A DNA stretch of 64,000 bases from Fimbriiglobus ruber (GTDB taxonomy: Bacteria; Planctomycetota; Planctomycetia; Gemmatales; Gemmataceae). Location: positions 186,001-250,000 of the forward strand of contig NZ_NIDE01000017.1 in assembly GCF_002197845.1 (NCBI RefSeq). The letters run 5' to 3'. The first letter of the stretch is position 1, and each line of letters opens with the position of its first letter. A program made the translations under genes and the position numbers. The notes below the pieces were generated by a model. It saw only the letters and a program-made list of their open reading frames with translations. It was not told where the DNA came from and ran no database searches. Positions 25,331 through 33,072 of this stretch are shown in pieces.

Positions 25331-26713
25331 TCAGCGATTCACTTGAGGCTCCCACCAAATCGCGTGGGCGCCTGCGGCATACCCCGAACTCTCGGCGCGA
25401 AGTTCCAGTACGTCAATTCCGGCGACGCCGATCAAAAACGGTTGGAGTTCACGTCCCGCCTTCATGGGAGCCGAAGCCCACAGTGGTTTGCCGTCTCCAT
25501 AAACTTTGAACGTGACCGGTGATCCGGCGCCACCGGGAAGGCACGTGTCGTTTAGGCCGACACTTCCTTTAAATGATTTTGCCGCCTTACTCAGACGGTA
25601 TTTGACGACGAAGGCACTGCTATCGTTCGGGTGCGTCGACAGGCTAAAAAGGGATCGTTTTTCATTGACTATGATCGGTATATCACTGTGTAGCACCCCT
25701 TTCCCGAGCCCCCACGGCCCGGGTTTGACATCGAACTCCTCCATCTCAATCAAACGGCGGCGGGGCGCCTGGGCCATCCAGTTTTCCACCTTGGCTTTAT
25801 TTAGCGCGGTCAGTTTCGGCCGGGCTAACAGGAACCAATGATAGGACCGCATCAGCATGGGGCTTTTGTAAGGTTCCGCTTGCGTGTTCGCCAATTCGAT
25901 CCACCCCTCCCCGAGTTCGAGTTGATCGGCCGCCTCCGTCGGCTTTCGACCCTCCAGTTCCGCTAATTTTTTCAATTTCGCGTCACTCCCCATGGTGAGC
26001 AACGGGAGTCCCTTGTTCCAATCCCCGATCAGCAAGCATACAAATTTCCCGTACTCTGCGTTTGCCATGCCGTCGTTGGGATCTTTCTCCAGTTTTGCGG
26101 CAGCCGTTTTGACCTTCTCGAATTCCTTGCGTAGCGCCGTCAAGTCTTTGCCCCGCGCCTGCGATCGTGCAAGGAGGTAGGCATTTTTGGATTTCCTGGC
26201 AGCCGCTTCGGCCAATTTGACAAAGCGACCCGCGGCTTCCAAATCGTCGTCCGCGATCGCTTCTTCGACCAATTCCAGGGAAACTTCGCCGCCGTTTGCG
26301 ACACCCGCTAAAGGCACCGGCACACCGGCGGCAACTTCAAGTGCCGCCGCTTTCATGGCCGACCGACGAACTTCATAGACTTTGGCAATTTCATCCACAA
26401 TCTGGACGGCCAGGGAGACGTCTCCCGATTTGGAAGCCAGATCGTTAGCTTCGGAGAAAAGGACGAATCGAACGACAGTATCGTCTTTCGTACTCTTTGC
26501 GGCCTCAAACAACTTGGTCGCAAGCGCGTGCCGATCCGGGGCCTTTTTCTTCGCATACTCGTTTTTGAAGACGCTTTTGATTTCGGTCGCCGCCCGGGTC
26601 TGCGATTCGGCGTCCGGGACGGGTTGCTTCTTGACGGCGTCCTGGGCGACCGATTCGAGGGTGCAGCAGACGAGGAGAAAAAACCACACAGCGAGTCGGA
26701 GCGAAAAGATCAT
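25331..26713 (-). CDS. Exported protein with C-terminal NPCBM (carbohydrate-binding) domain
   Basis: 460 residues from the ATG at 26711-26713, which has a strong upstream AAGGAGAGG; a longer frame adds 13 residues and is rejected. A signal peptide (IFSLRLAVWFFLLVCCTLESVAQ) is followed by helical, TPR-like repeats (about 40-300) and, in the last 140 residues, an NPCBM domain (FSLSTHPNDSSAFVVKYRL, FKGSVGLND, VTFKVYGDGKPLWAS, GIDVLELRAES, HAIWWEPQV). NPCBM domains bind carbohydrate in glycoside hydrolases; here no hydrolase domain is attached. GC is lower than in neighbouring genes. It converges on the CusS-like kinase gene. Confidence 0.85.
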   Translation of the reverse strand: MIFSLRLAVWFFLLVCCTLESVAQDAVKKQPVPDAESQTRAATEIKSVFKNEYAKKKAPDRHALATKLFEAAKSTKDDTVVRFVLFSEANDLASKSGDVSLAVQIVDEIAKVYEVRRSAMKAAALEVAAGVPVPLAGVANGGEVSLELVEEAIADDDLEAAGRFVKLAEAAARKSKNAYLLARSQARGKDLTALRKEFEKVKTAAAKLEKDPNDGMANAEYGKFVCLLIGDWNKGLPLLTMGSDAKLKKLAELEGRKPTEAADQLELGEGWIELANTQAEPYKSPMLMRSYHWFLLARPKLTALNKAKVENWMAQAPRRRLIEMEEFDVKPGPWGLGKGVLHSDIPIIVNEKRSLFSLSTHPNDSSAFVVKYRLSKAAKSFKGSVGLNDTCLPGGAGSPVTFKVYGDGKPLWASAPMKAGRELQPFLIGVAGIDVLELRAESSGYAAGAHAIWWEPQVNR

Positions 26714-27053
26714 TGCCTCTCCTTGAGAGCCCACGATTCCGGGCGCACTCAATCAATTCTAAAATATTGTCAATGTCAGGCCGCGTGCGGGTCAAGCGAG
26801 TTATTGGGAATATTGGTCGGTCGCCGCGGAACGGCAATCAGAGTTTTAACTTTTGACCGGGCCAGCCCGATCGGTCGGGCCAAATCCCGAAGTTCGGCCG
26901 CGACATGTGAGACGTCTGAAGAACCCGCTCAGTTATTCGTCGCGTAACGCGACCGCGGCTACGCGGCATCGACCTCCCTTCACCTTGTCTTGCCATGCCG
27001 CCCGATTTCCGCCACCCTACACGCGGGCCTCCCCTCACCCGCGGACCGTTTTC

Positions 27054-30000
27054 ATGCGACTGTTTGACCCCTTGCTCCGGCTCGGCGGCCGGCTCCGGCT
27101 GTGGCAGCAGTTCGTGCTGCTCGGGTTGTTCGTCGTCGTCGTGCCGATCACCTCGACCACGCTCCGGTTCCTGTCCGGCGGCCAGCAGATCCTGACCGAA
27201 CACGAAATCATCGACCTGAGCGACGAGAGCAACCTCCGCGTCAACGAGATCCGCGAGGAGTTCGAGTACCTGACCCGGGACGCGACCCGCGAGGCTCGCG
27301 CCCTCGGGCAGCAACTCACCGGCCGGCCCGCCGGCGAGGAACGCGAACTCACGGAGAACGCACTGGCCGGGTTCGCCGCGGCGTGGTCGGCCTCGATCCC
27401 CCAGTCGGGCGAGACGCCGACCAGCGTGCGCCGGGTCCGCCGGCGGTACTTCGACGGAGCGCTCATTCATGTGCTGTCGGTGAAAATTCCTCACGCCCCC
27501 GCCGGCACCGGCAAAGGGCACGGTGGGCAGCACCACGCCGCCGTTTCCGTCGTCGTCGGTCCGGACGGCCGCCCGGTCGCGGCCGCCGACCCGGTCGCCG
27601 TCCGCGCGATCCGCGACCTGGCTGCCCGCACCACCCGCGGGGGAGCGGACGCGCCGACGTACATCTCCGACTTGTTCCTTCACCTGGGCGAAACCGACAG
27701 CGCGCCCCGGTGCTTCGTCGCCGTCGGGTGGCCGTATCGGTGGACCGAGGGGCACCCCACGGACCTGTTCGCGGTCGTCATCGACTTCACCCGGTATCTC
27801 GAAAATCGCGCGCGGATGGCGCCCCGGCACCACTTCATCGTCACCCGCCCGGACGGGACGATCCTCGTCCACCCCGTTCGCGAGTACGTCGAGCGGGGGG
27901 CCAAGATCGAGGAGGTGACGACGTGGGCCTTCCCCGACTATGCGTGGACGCCTTCGGGCGAGAGCCCGGACGCCCGGCAGCAACGGCTCGCCCGGATGCT
28001 CCATGACGGCGGCGCCCGGCTCGCGGGCGTTCCCGTCCCGGCGCTTCAGTACGAATACCGTAAGGGGAAATTCGGCGACGCGATCGGCGCCGTCCTCGGC
28101 CAAGCCCGCGTGGCTGAAGCCCTCCGCGAGATCAACCAGAAACTGGCCGCCGAGGCCGCCCGCGACCCGGGCTTGCGGTACGGCGAATTGAGCGCATTTT
28201 CCACTTACGCCGAACTGTCCCACCCCGACCGCCAGCGGATCGAGCACGTGTCCGACATGATCGGGGCCTGGTGGGATGCGTCCCGCCACGGCGGTGGGAC
28301 ATCGGTCGAGTGGACCAACCCGCTTGCTTGCAAGACCATGCAGGGCCAGCTCAATTACTTGCGCCTGGACCAGAATGACCAGGACGAGCCGCCGCGGCTG
28401 ATCGTCTCCGCGGCGCTCGAAGAACTCCACGACGACATCGACACGCAGTTCGCCCGAATCGTCTGGACGTGGGTGGTCCCGACCGTCGTGATCGCGGCGG
28501 CGTTCACCCTGATCCTCGTCTGGGCTCTCACGCACAGTCTGCAAAACCTGGCCGCCACGGCCCAGACGCTGTCCGACCCCGCCGCCCAGGTTAAGGTGAC
28601 GGCGGGCGGGTCGGTCGAGGTGGTTCAGCTCGCCATGTCCCTAGGGGACATGGCCGGCCGCCTGCGGGGGATGAACGAAGACCTGGACGCGCGGGTCAAG
28701 ATGCGGACCGCCGAACTCGCCGAGGCGAACACCAAGCTCGAAGTCGCGCTCGGGCGGGCCGAGGCCGCCGGCCGCGCGAAAGACACGTTCGTGGCTAACA
28801 TGAGCCACGAACTCCGCCAACCGCTCCACATCATCATTGGCTTCACGGAGGCGCTGCGGGAAGAGGCGGCGGACGCCGGTCGGACCGACCTCGTTCCGGA
28901 CCTGAACAAGATCCTGGCCGCCGCCAAGCACCTGCTCGACCTCATCAACGACATCCTCGACATGGCGAAAATCACGTCCGGGCGGATGGAATTGAGCGTC
29001 GCCCGATTCGACCTCCCGCGGCTCGTCGAGGACGTCCGCGGGCTGACCGTCCCGCTCGCGGGTAAGAACGCGAACGGCTTCGAGGTGGACACCCCCGCCG
29101 ACCTGGGCACGATGACGTCGGACGAGCGGCGCGTGCGGCAGATCCTGATTAACCTGCTATCGAACGCGTTCAAGTTTACCAATCAGGGCCGCGTCACCCT
29201 CCGCGTCCGCCGGGTGACCGAACTGGGCCGGGACTGGATCGAGTTCACCGTCACGGACTCGGGCAAGGGGATGACGGACGAGCAAATCGCCCGGCTGTTC
29301 CAGCGGTTTTACCAGGCCGACCCGTCGACCACCCGCGGGCAGGGCGGGACGGGGCTCGGACTGGCGATCAGCCAGAGCTTCAACGAACTGCTCGGCGGGC
29401 GGCCGATCGAGGTGACGAGTACGCCGGACCGCGGGTCGTCCTTCATCGTCCGCCTGCCGGCCGAATTGCCGCCGACGGCCGGTCCCCGCGGCACGGCTAC
29501 GACTCTGGCGATTGCCGCGGCACCCGCGCCCCCGTCCGCTTCGCCGGAGGTGCGCGGGTCGGACGGCACGATCCTGGTGATCGACGACGACCCGGTCGTG
29601 CAAGAGCTCATGGCCCGCTTTCTGGGCAAGGAAGGGTTCCGGGTCGCGGCTGCGGCGACCGGGGCGGACGGCCTGCGGTTCGCCCGGGAACTCCGCCCGG
29701 ACGCCATCACGCTCGACGTACTCATGTCCGGGACCGACGACGGGTGGACGGTCCTGTCCCGCCTGAAGGCCGACCCCGCGACGTCCGACATCCCGATCGT
29801 GATGCTCACGATTCTGGACGACCGCGGCCGCGGGTTCGCGCTCGGGGCGGCCGACTACCTGACCAAGCCGATCGACTGGTCGCGGCTCGGGGCGATCATG
29901 CGGCGGTACCAGCCTGCGCCCCGCGGCACGCCGGTCTTGATCGTGGACGACGACCCCAAGTGCCGGGAAATGGTCACCCGCTTTCTGACCCGGGAGGGGT

Positions 30001-30365
30001 GGCGGGTGACCGAGGCGGAGGACGGGGCGGCCGGCATCCGGGTCGCGACGGCCGACCCGCCGGCGCTGATTTTGCTGGACCTGATGATGCCGCGAATGGA
30101 CGGGTTCGAGTTCCTCGACGAGTTCGCCCACCGCTTCCCGGACGCGCGGACGCCCGTGGTCATCCTAACGGCCAAAGACCTCACCGCGGCCGACTTCGAC
30201 CGGCTCAACGGCCGGGTCATTCGCATTCTGGAAAAGGGCGATCTGACGCGACTCGACGCGATCGTGGAATTGGTTCGCCGGCGGGCGCGGCCGTTAGCTC
30301 AGGCGCCCGACCTCGAGCCCGCTACGGAGGGGACGGCTCATGCCGACGCTACTGGTCGTGGATGA
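27054..30365 (+). CDS. Hybrid sensor histidine kinase with two receiver domains
   Basis: 1103 residues from the ATG at 27054, just before the first membrane helix (WQQFVLLGLFVVVVPITSTTL); the frame is open 201 bp upstream without domain content. Order: TM1, a large (about 430-residue) extracytoplasmic Cache-like sensor, TM2 (VVPTVVIAAAFTLILVWALT), HAMP (about 500-550), HisKA with His about 585 in SHELRQPLHIIIGF, HATPase (NLLSNAFKFT, DSGKGMTD, GTGLGLAISQ), then two receivers (ILVIDDDPVVQEL from about residue 840; VLIVDDDPKCREM from about 960). The first receiver has LDVLMSG with its Asp intact, and the second has LDLMMPR. The downstream single-receiver gene overlaps its 3' end by 26 bp, so a multi-step phosphorelay is likely. 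Confidence 0.92.
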   Translation: MRLFDPLLRLGGRLRLWQQFVLLGLFVVVVPITSTTLRFLSGGQQILTEHEIIDLSDESNLRVNEIREEFEYLTRDATREARALGQQLTGRPAGEERELTENALAGFAAAWSASIPQSGETPTSVRRVRRRYFDGALIHVLSVKIPHAPAGTGKGHGGQHHAAVSVVVGPDGRPVAAADPVAVRAIRDLAARTTRGGADAPTYISDLFLHLGETDSAPRCFVAVGWPYRWTEGHPTDLFAVVIDFTRYLENRARMAPRHHFIVTRPDGTILVHPVREYVERGAKIEEVTTWAFPDYAWTPSGESPDARQQRLARMLHDGGARLAGVPVPALQYEYRKGKFGDAIGAVLGQARVAEALREINQKLAAEAARDPGLRYGELSAFSTYAELSHPDRQRIEHVSDMIGAWWDASRHGGGTSVEWTNPLACKTMQGQLNYLRLDQNDQDEPPRLIVSAALEELHDDIDTQFARIVWTWVVPTVVIAAAFTLILVWALTHSLQNLAATAQTLSDPAAQVKVTAGGSVEVVQLAMSLGDMAGRLRGMNEDLDARVKMRTAELAEANTKLEVALGRAEAAGRAKDTFVANMSHELRQPLHIIIGFTEALREEAADAGRTDLVPDLNKILAAAKHLLDLINDILDMAKITSGRMELSVARFDLPRLVEDVRGLTVPLAGKNANGFEVDTPADLGTMTSDERRVRQILINLLSNAFKFTNQGRVTLRVRRVTELGRDWIEFTVTDSGKGMTDEQIARLFQRFYQADPSTTRGQGGTGLGLAISQSFNELLGGRPIEVTSTPDRGSSFIVRLPAELPPTAGPRGTATTLAIAAAPAPPSASPEVRGSDGTILVIDDDPVVQELMARFLGKEGFRVAAAATGADGLRFARELRPDAITLDVLMSGTDDGWTVLSRLKADPATSDIPIVMLTILDDRGRGFALGAADYLTKPIDWSRLGAIMRRYQPAPRGTPVLIVDDDPKCREMVTRFLTREGWRVTEAEDGAAGIRVATADPPALILLDLMMPRMDGFEFLDEFAHRFPDARTPVVILTAKDLTAADFDRLNGRVIRILEKGDLTRLDAIVELVRRRARPLAQAPDLEPATEGTAHADATGRG

Positions 30366-30732
30366 CGAACGGGAGAACATCGAGTTGCTCGCCCGGCGGC
30401 TCGGTCGGCGGGGCTTCACGGTCATCGCCGCCGCGTCCGCTGAGGAAGCGCTCGCGAAGGCGGTCGCCGACCACCCCGACGCGATCCTGATGGACGTAAA
30501 AATGCCCGACGTGGACGGCTACGAGGCCACGCGCCGGCTCAAAGCCCTCCCCGCGACGCGGCACATCCCGGTCGTCACGCTGACCGCCCACGCGATGCAG
30601 GAAGACTGCAACCAGGCTCTCGCCGCCGGGGCCGACGAGTACGAGACCAAACCGGTCGACCTCGACCGACTCGTGACAAAACTCCGCACTTTACTTGCAA
30701 AGACAGCATCAGCCACGGATGAACACGGATAA
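30340..30732 (+). CDS. Stand-alone receiver-domain response regulator
   Basis: 130 residues, a single CheY-like receiver: acidic pocket VVDDERENIEL, phospho-acceptor Asp about 53 in AILMDVKMPDVDGYEATR, Thr in TLTAHAM and Lys in YETKPVDLD. There is no output domain. It begins within the 3' end of the hybrid kinase gene (26-bp overlap), so it is co-translated and is probably a phosphate acceptor or shuttle for that kinase. The gene ends inside the left arm of a perfect palindrome that also caps manA. Confidence 0.9.
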   Translation: MPTLLVVDDERENIELLARRLGRRGFTVIAAASAEEALAKAVADHPDAILMDVKMPDVDGYEATRRLKALPATRHIPVVTLTAHAMQEDCNQALAAGADEYETKPVDLDRLVTKLRTLLAKTASATDEHG

Positions 30733-30790
30733 ACACGGATCAGGAAAAGACCTATTCATCAGGTCTTTTCCTGATCCGTGTTTATCCGTG
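30724..30790. terminator. 30-bp perfect palindrome between convergent genes (bidirectional terminator-like repeat)
   Basis: The arms 30724-30753 and 30761-30790 are exact inverted copies with a 7-nt loop. The left arm overlaps the stop of the receiver gene and the right arm contains the stop end of manA on the other strand. The outer part carries a CACGGATAAACACGGAT phrase, repeated in tandem variant form just upstream (ACGGATGAACACGGATAAACACGGAT, 30716 onward). AAAA and TTTT tracts lie within the stem, not after it. Confidence 0.65.
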
Positions 30791-31762
30791 GCTACATTCT
30801 AACACCGTCATCGTCCCGCTCGGCTCAATGGTGCAGACGCCGACCGCGGCAGGCAGCAGCAGCACGCTTCCCGTTTCGATCGGCACCCGACCGCCTGACC
30901 ACACGAGTTCCCCGCGCCCGGCGGTGCCGACGACGGCTCGACACGCGCCTGCCGCCCCGACCGGGAACAGGCTGCCGTCGGTTACGCGGTGGAGGGTGAA
31001 GTGTTCGCAGTCGACGAGTCGTTCCCGGCGGCCGGACCACGCCGGCGCGACCGGGTGGCACGGGCCGGCGGCGAAGTCGGAGCATTCCAGCCCCTTATCG
31101 ATGTGCAGATCGCGGGGCTTCTTCGTCTTCGCGTCGACGCGGTCCCAGTCGTACAACCGGTAGGTGATGTCGCTGGTTTGTTGTACTTCGAAGAGGAGGA
31201 TGTTCGCGCCGACCGCGTGGACCACGCCCGCCCGCAGGAACAGGCAGTCACCCGGCGTCGGCGTGTAGCTGTGGAGGGTGTGCTGGGTCGTTTTGCTGGT
31301 CATCGCTGCGCGGAAGTCGGCGGGTGTCACGCCGGGCCGGAAGCCCGCGTAGACCTTGCTCGTGGCCGGGTCGGCGTCGAGGATCACCCAGGCTTCGGTC
31401 TTGCCGCGCTTGTCCGGGTGTTCAAGCCGGGCCGCCCGTTCGTCGTCCGGGTGGACCTGGACCGAAAGTTCCTGGGCCGCGTCGATGAACTTGAGCAACA
31501 GCGGGAACCGGCCGCCGCGGGGGACGTTCTCGCCGTAAAGTTCGCGCGGGTGGGCAGCTGCCACGTCGCGGAGCGTGCGGCCGGCGAGCGGGCCGTTCGC
31601 GATCGTACTCAGGCTGCCGTCTACGTCGCTCAACACCCACGCCTCACCAACCGGGTCGGCGGACGGGGCCGGGCGGTTGAGAAACCCGGGGAGCCGCCGG
31701 CCGCCCCACAGCATGTTCTTGAAAATCGGCTCGAACGACAGCGGGTAATTCGGGGCGGTCAT
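30782..31762 (-). CDS. manA: Mannose-6-phosphate isomerase, class I
   Basis: 326 residues from the ATG at 31760-31762 (MTAPNYPLSFEPIFKNMLWGGRRL). It interconverts mannose 6-phosphate and fructose 6-phosphate using zinc. Metal-site motifs are seen: QVHPDDERA, GKTEAWVILDADP, and FLRAGVVHAVGANILLFEVQQTSDITYRLYDW. The length suits the short class I type. An in-frame upstream extension of 44 codons is discarded because it lacks family similarity. It is monocistronic and convergent with the hybrid kinase operon, with its stop codon inside the 30-bp palindrome. Confidence 0.93.
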   Translation of the reverse strand: MTAPNYPLSFEPIFKNMLWGGRRLPGFLNRPAPSADPVGEAWVLSDVDGSLSTIANGPLAGRTLRDVAAAHPRELYGENVPRGGRFPLLLKFIDAAQELSVQVHPDDERAARLEHPDKRGKTEAWVILDADPATSKVYAGFRPGVTPADFRAAMTSKTTQHTLHSYTPTPGDCLFLRAGVVHAVGANILLFEVQQTSDITYRLYDWDRVDAKTKKPRDLHIDKGLECSDFAAGPCHPVAPAWSGRRERLVDCEHFTLHRVTDGSLFPVGAAGACRAVVGTAGRGELVWSGGRVPIETGSVLLLPAAVGVCTIEPSGTMTVLECSHG

Positions 31763-31976
31763 CGGCGGTAATCCTTGCCGGGAGATTACGAGCGGCTTGC
31801 AAGGAGGCGAACCTGACCTCCCGCGTGCCGCAAGGTCTTCGTGAGGGCGGATAATACGCCGGCCCGGTGTTCTGAGCAACGCGGGTCGGCGCAAATATTT
31901 TGCCGCGATTCGCGAACCTTTAACTAGCTGGCGCCTCTAATAAATAAGCGACGCACACAACGAACGGGTCACGACG

Positions 31977-32078
31977 ATGAAACCGAAACCTTTCAATACC
32001 GGGTTCCAGCAGCCGCAACCCAGCGGCTTCGGGTTCGGATTACCGACCCAACCCGCCCCATTTTTCCCCACCGGGTGA
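31977..32078 (+). CDS. Possible 33-residue small protein
   Basis: An ATG-to-TGA frame of 33 residues begins MKPKPFNTGFQQPQ and ends in LPTQPAPFFPTG; it is rich in Pro, Phe, Gly and Gln with an FGFG core. It stands alone in a 427-bp gap between manA and the tRNA cluster and is followed 27 bp later by a strong rho-independent terminator, so a short transcript of about 150-200 nt is likely made here. No good Shine-Dalgarno is present (GGGTCACGACG before ATG). The transcript could alternatively be a small RNA. No family is recognised. Confidence 0.45.
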   Translation: MKPKPFNTGFQQPQPSGFGFGLPTQPAPFFPTG

Positions 32079-32105
32079 CGCCCACCCACCAGCCGGACTC
32101 GATTC

Positions 32106-32157
32106 CCGGCGGCCGAGCGTCCCCCCTGGAGGGAACGCTCGGCCGCCGGTTTTTTTA
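32106..32157 (+). terminator. Strong rho-independent terminator
   Basis: A perfect 15-bp GC-rich stem (32106-32120 against 32135-32149) with additional pairing possible in the loop is followed at once by a T7 run (32150-32156). It terminates the short transcript from the small ORF at 31977, upstream of the tRNA genes. Confidence 0.88.
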
Positions 32158-32189
32158 TTCCCGCGTGTCGTGGCTTCCCGAACACACTT

Positions 32190-32261
32190 AGCGGTGTGGC
32201 CTAACGGTAAGGCGGCGCTCTGTTAAAGCGTCCGATGTAGGTTCGAATCCTACCACCGCTG
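32190..32261 (+). tRNA. tRNA-Asn (GTT)
   Basis: The acceptor AGCGGTG pairs with CACCGCT; the anticodon loop CTGTTAA gives anticodon GTT; the T-arm is GTAGG-TTCGAAT-CCTAC. The discriminator is G, as usual for Asn. No CCA is encoded. Confidence 0.93.
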
Positions 32262-32285
32262 TTTTGGTCGTGGGCGAGTCCGCGC

Positions 32286-32356
32286 ACGGGGATCGGCTAA
32301 CGGTAAGCCACCGGTCTTTGGAACCGACCATGAAGGTTCGAATCCTTCTCCCCGTA
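32286..32356 (+). tRNA. tRNA-Gln (TTG)
   Basis: The acceptor ACGGGGA pairs with TCCCCGT; the anticodon loop CTTTGGA gives TTG; the T-arm is GAAGG-TTCGAAT-CCTTC. The top pair of the anticodon stem is a C-A mismatch. No CCA is encoded. Confidence 0.9.
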
Positions 32357-32362
32357 TTATCA

Positions 32363-32436
32363 GGCCCGGTGGCGTAATTGGTAATCGCGGCGCTCTTAAA
32401 CAGCGCTTGATGCCGGTTCGAATCCGGCCCGGGTCA
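32363..32436 (+). tRNA. tRNA with anticodon TAA (Leu codon UUA) but class I fold
   Basis: The acceptor GGCCCGG pairs with CCGGGTC (one G-T); the anticodon stem GCGCT/AGCGC is perfect with loop CTTAAAC, giving anticodon TAA; the T-arm is GCCGG-TTCGAAT-CCGGC. The variable region is only 5 nt (TTGAT), whereas leucine tRNAs normally have a long extra arm. Amino-acid identity is therefore uncertain; it could be a non-canonical or mischarged tRNA. Confidence 0.8.
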
Positions 32437-32449
32437 TTCGACAATTTCT

Positions 32450-32520
32450 TCCGGGGTGGTGCAGCGGTAGCACGCCACGCTCTGAACGTGGAAACGCTGG
32501 TTCGATCCCAGCCCCCGGAA
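32450..32520 (+). tRNA. tRNA-Gln (CTG)
   Basis: The acceptor TCCGGGG pairs with CCCCGGA; the anticodon stem CCACG/CGTGG has loop CTCTGAA, giving CTG; the T-arm is GCTGG-TTCGATC-CCAGC. No CCA is encoded. Confidence 0.93.
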
Positions 32521-32523
32521 CTC

Positions 32524-32596
32524 GCTGGTGTAGCTCAAGCGGTAGAGCCTCCGCCTTTTAAGCGGACTATTGTGGGTTCGACTCCCACCGCCGGCA
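32524..32596 (+). tRNA. tRNA-Lys (TTT)
   Basis: The acceptor GCTGGTG pairs with CGCCGGC (two T-G wobbles); the anticodon stem TCCGC/GCGGA has loop CTTTTAA, giving TTT; the T-arm is GTGGG-TTCGACT-CCCAC. Confidence 0.92.
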
Positions 32597-32611
32597 CTCG
32601 GAAGTCAATAC

Positions 32612-32684
32612 CCCGGTGAAGCTCAGCAGGTGGAGCGACCCGTTGAAAACGGGAAGGTCGTCGGTTCGACTCCGACCGCCGGGA
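32612..32684 (+). tRNA. tRNA-Phe (GAA)
   Basis: The acceptor CCCGGTG pairs with CGCCGGG; the anticodon loop TTGAAAA gives GAA, with an A-A mismatch at the top of the anticodon stem; the T-arm is GTCGG-TTCGACT-CCGAC. Confidence 0.88.
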
Positions 32685-32690
32685 CTGGAA

Positions 32691-32763
32691 TGCGCTTGTG
32701 AGGTAACGGCAGCCTGCCTGTCTTCCAATCAGGGCGTGCGGGTTCGAGTCCCGCCGGGCGCAT
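32691..32763 (+). tRNA. tRNA-Gly (TCC)
   Basis: The acceptor TGCGCTT pairs with GGGCGCA (two T-G wobbles); the anticodon loop CTTCCAA gives TCC, with a T-T mismatch next to the loop; the T-arm is GCGGG-TTCGAGT-CCCGC. The discriminator is T. Confidence 0.88.
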
Positions 32764-32772
32764 GGTTTGATT

Positions 32773-32846
32773 CGGGGCGTGGGCCAGGTGGAGTGGCCGC
32801 GAGTTTCGGGAACTCGAGAGCGCGGGTTCGACTCCCGCCGCCCCGA
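32773..32846 (+). tRNA. tRNA-Pro (CGG)
   Basis: The acceptor CGGGGCG pairs with CGCCCCG; the anticodon stem CGAGT/ACTCG has loop TTCGGGA, giving CGG; the T-arm is GCGGG-TTCGACT-CCCGC. Confidence 0.93.
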
Positions 32847-32861
32847 CTGGCTGAGAGCGAA

Positions 32862-32935
32862 CGGGCCGTGGCGCAGCTTGGTAGCGCGCTTGCATGGGGT
32901 GCAAGAGGGCGTGGGTTCGAATCCCGCCGGCCCGA
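32862..32935 (+). tRNA. tRNA-Pro (GGG)
   Basis: The acceptor CGGGCCG pairs with CGGCCCG; the anticodon stem CTTGC/GCAAG has loop ATGGGGT, giving GGG; the T-arm is GTGGG-TTCGAAT-CCCGC. It is the last tRNA of the cluster, next to the AT-rich island. Confidence 0.92.
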
Positions 32936-33072
32936 CTTTTAGATCCCCGGTGACACCTAAACTATCGCGGGGGGGGGTGTTGACTTTGTAGTAGTAAAGC
33001 TGTACGTTAACCCAATTTAGGGCTTGTGAATCTTAATGACTCCTGTTTAACTAGAATCATTTAATTTTAATA

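Noticed and set aside
26838-28544. 568-codon minus-strand frame
   Set aside because: It is antisense to the hybrid histidine kinase, whose domains are unmistakable; long antisense frames are expected at this GC.
32101-32190. Riboswitch or attenuator before the tRNA cluster
   Set aside because: The hairpin with T7 is a plain terminator and the downstream genes are tRNAs.
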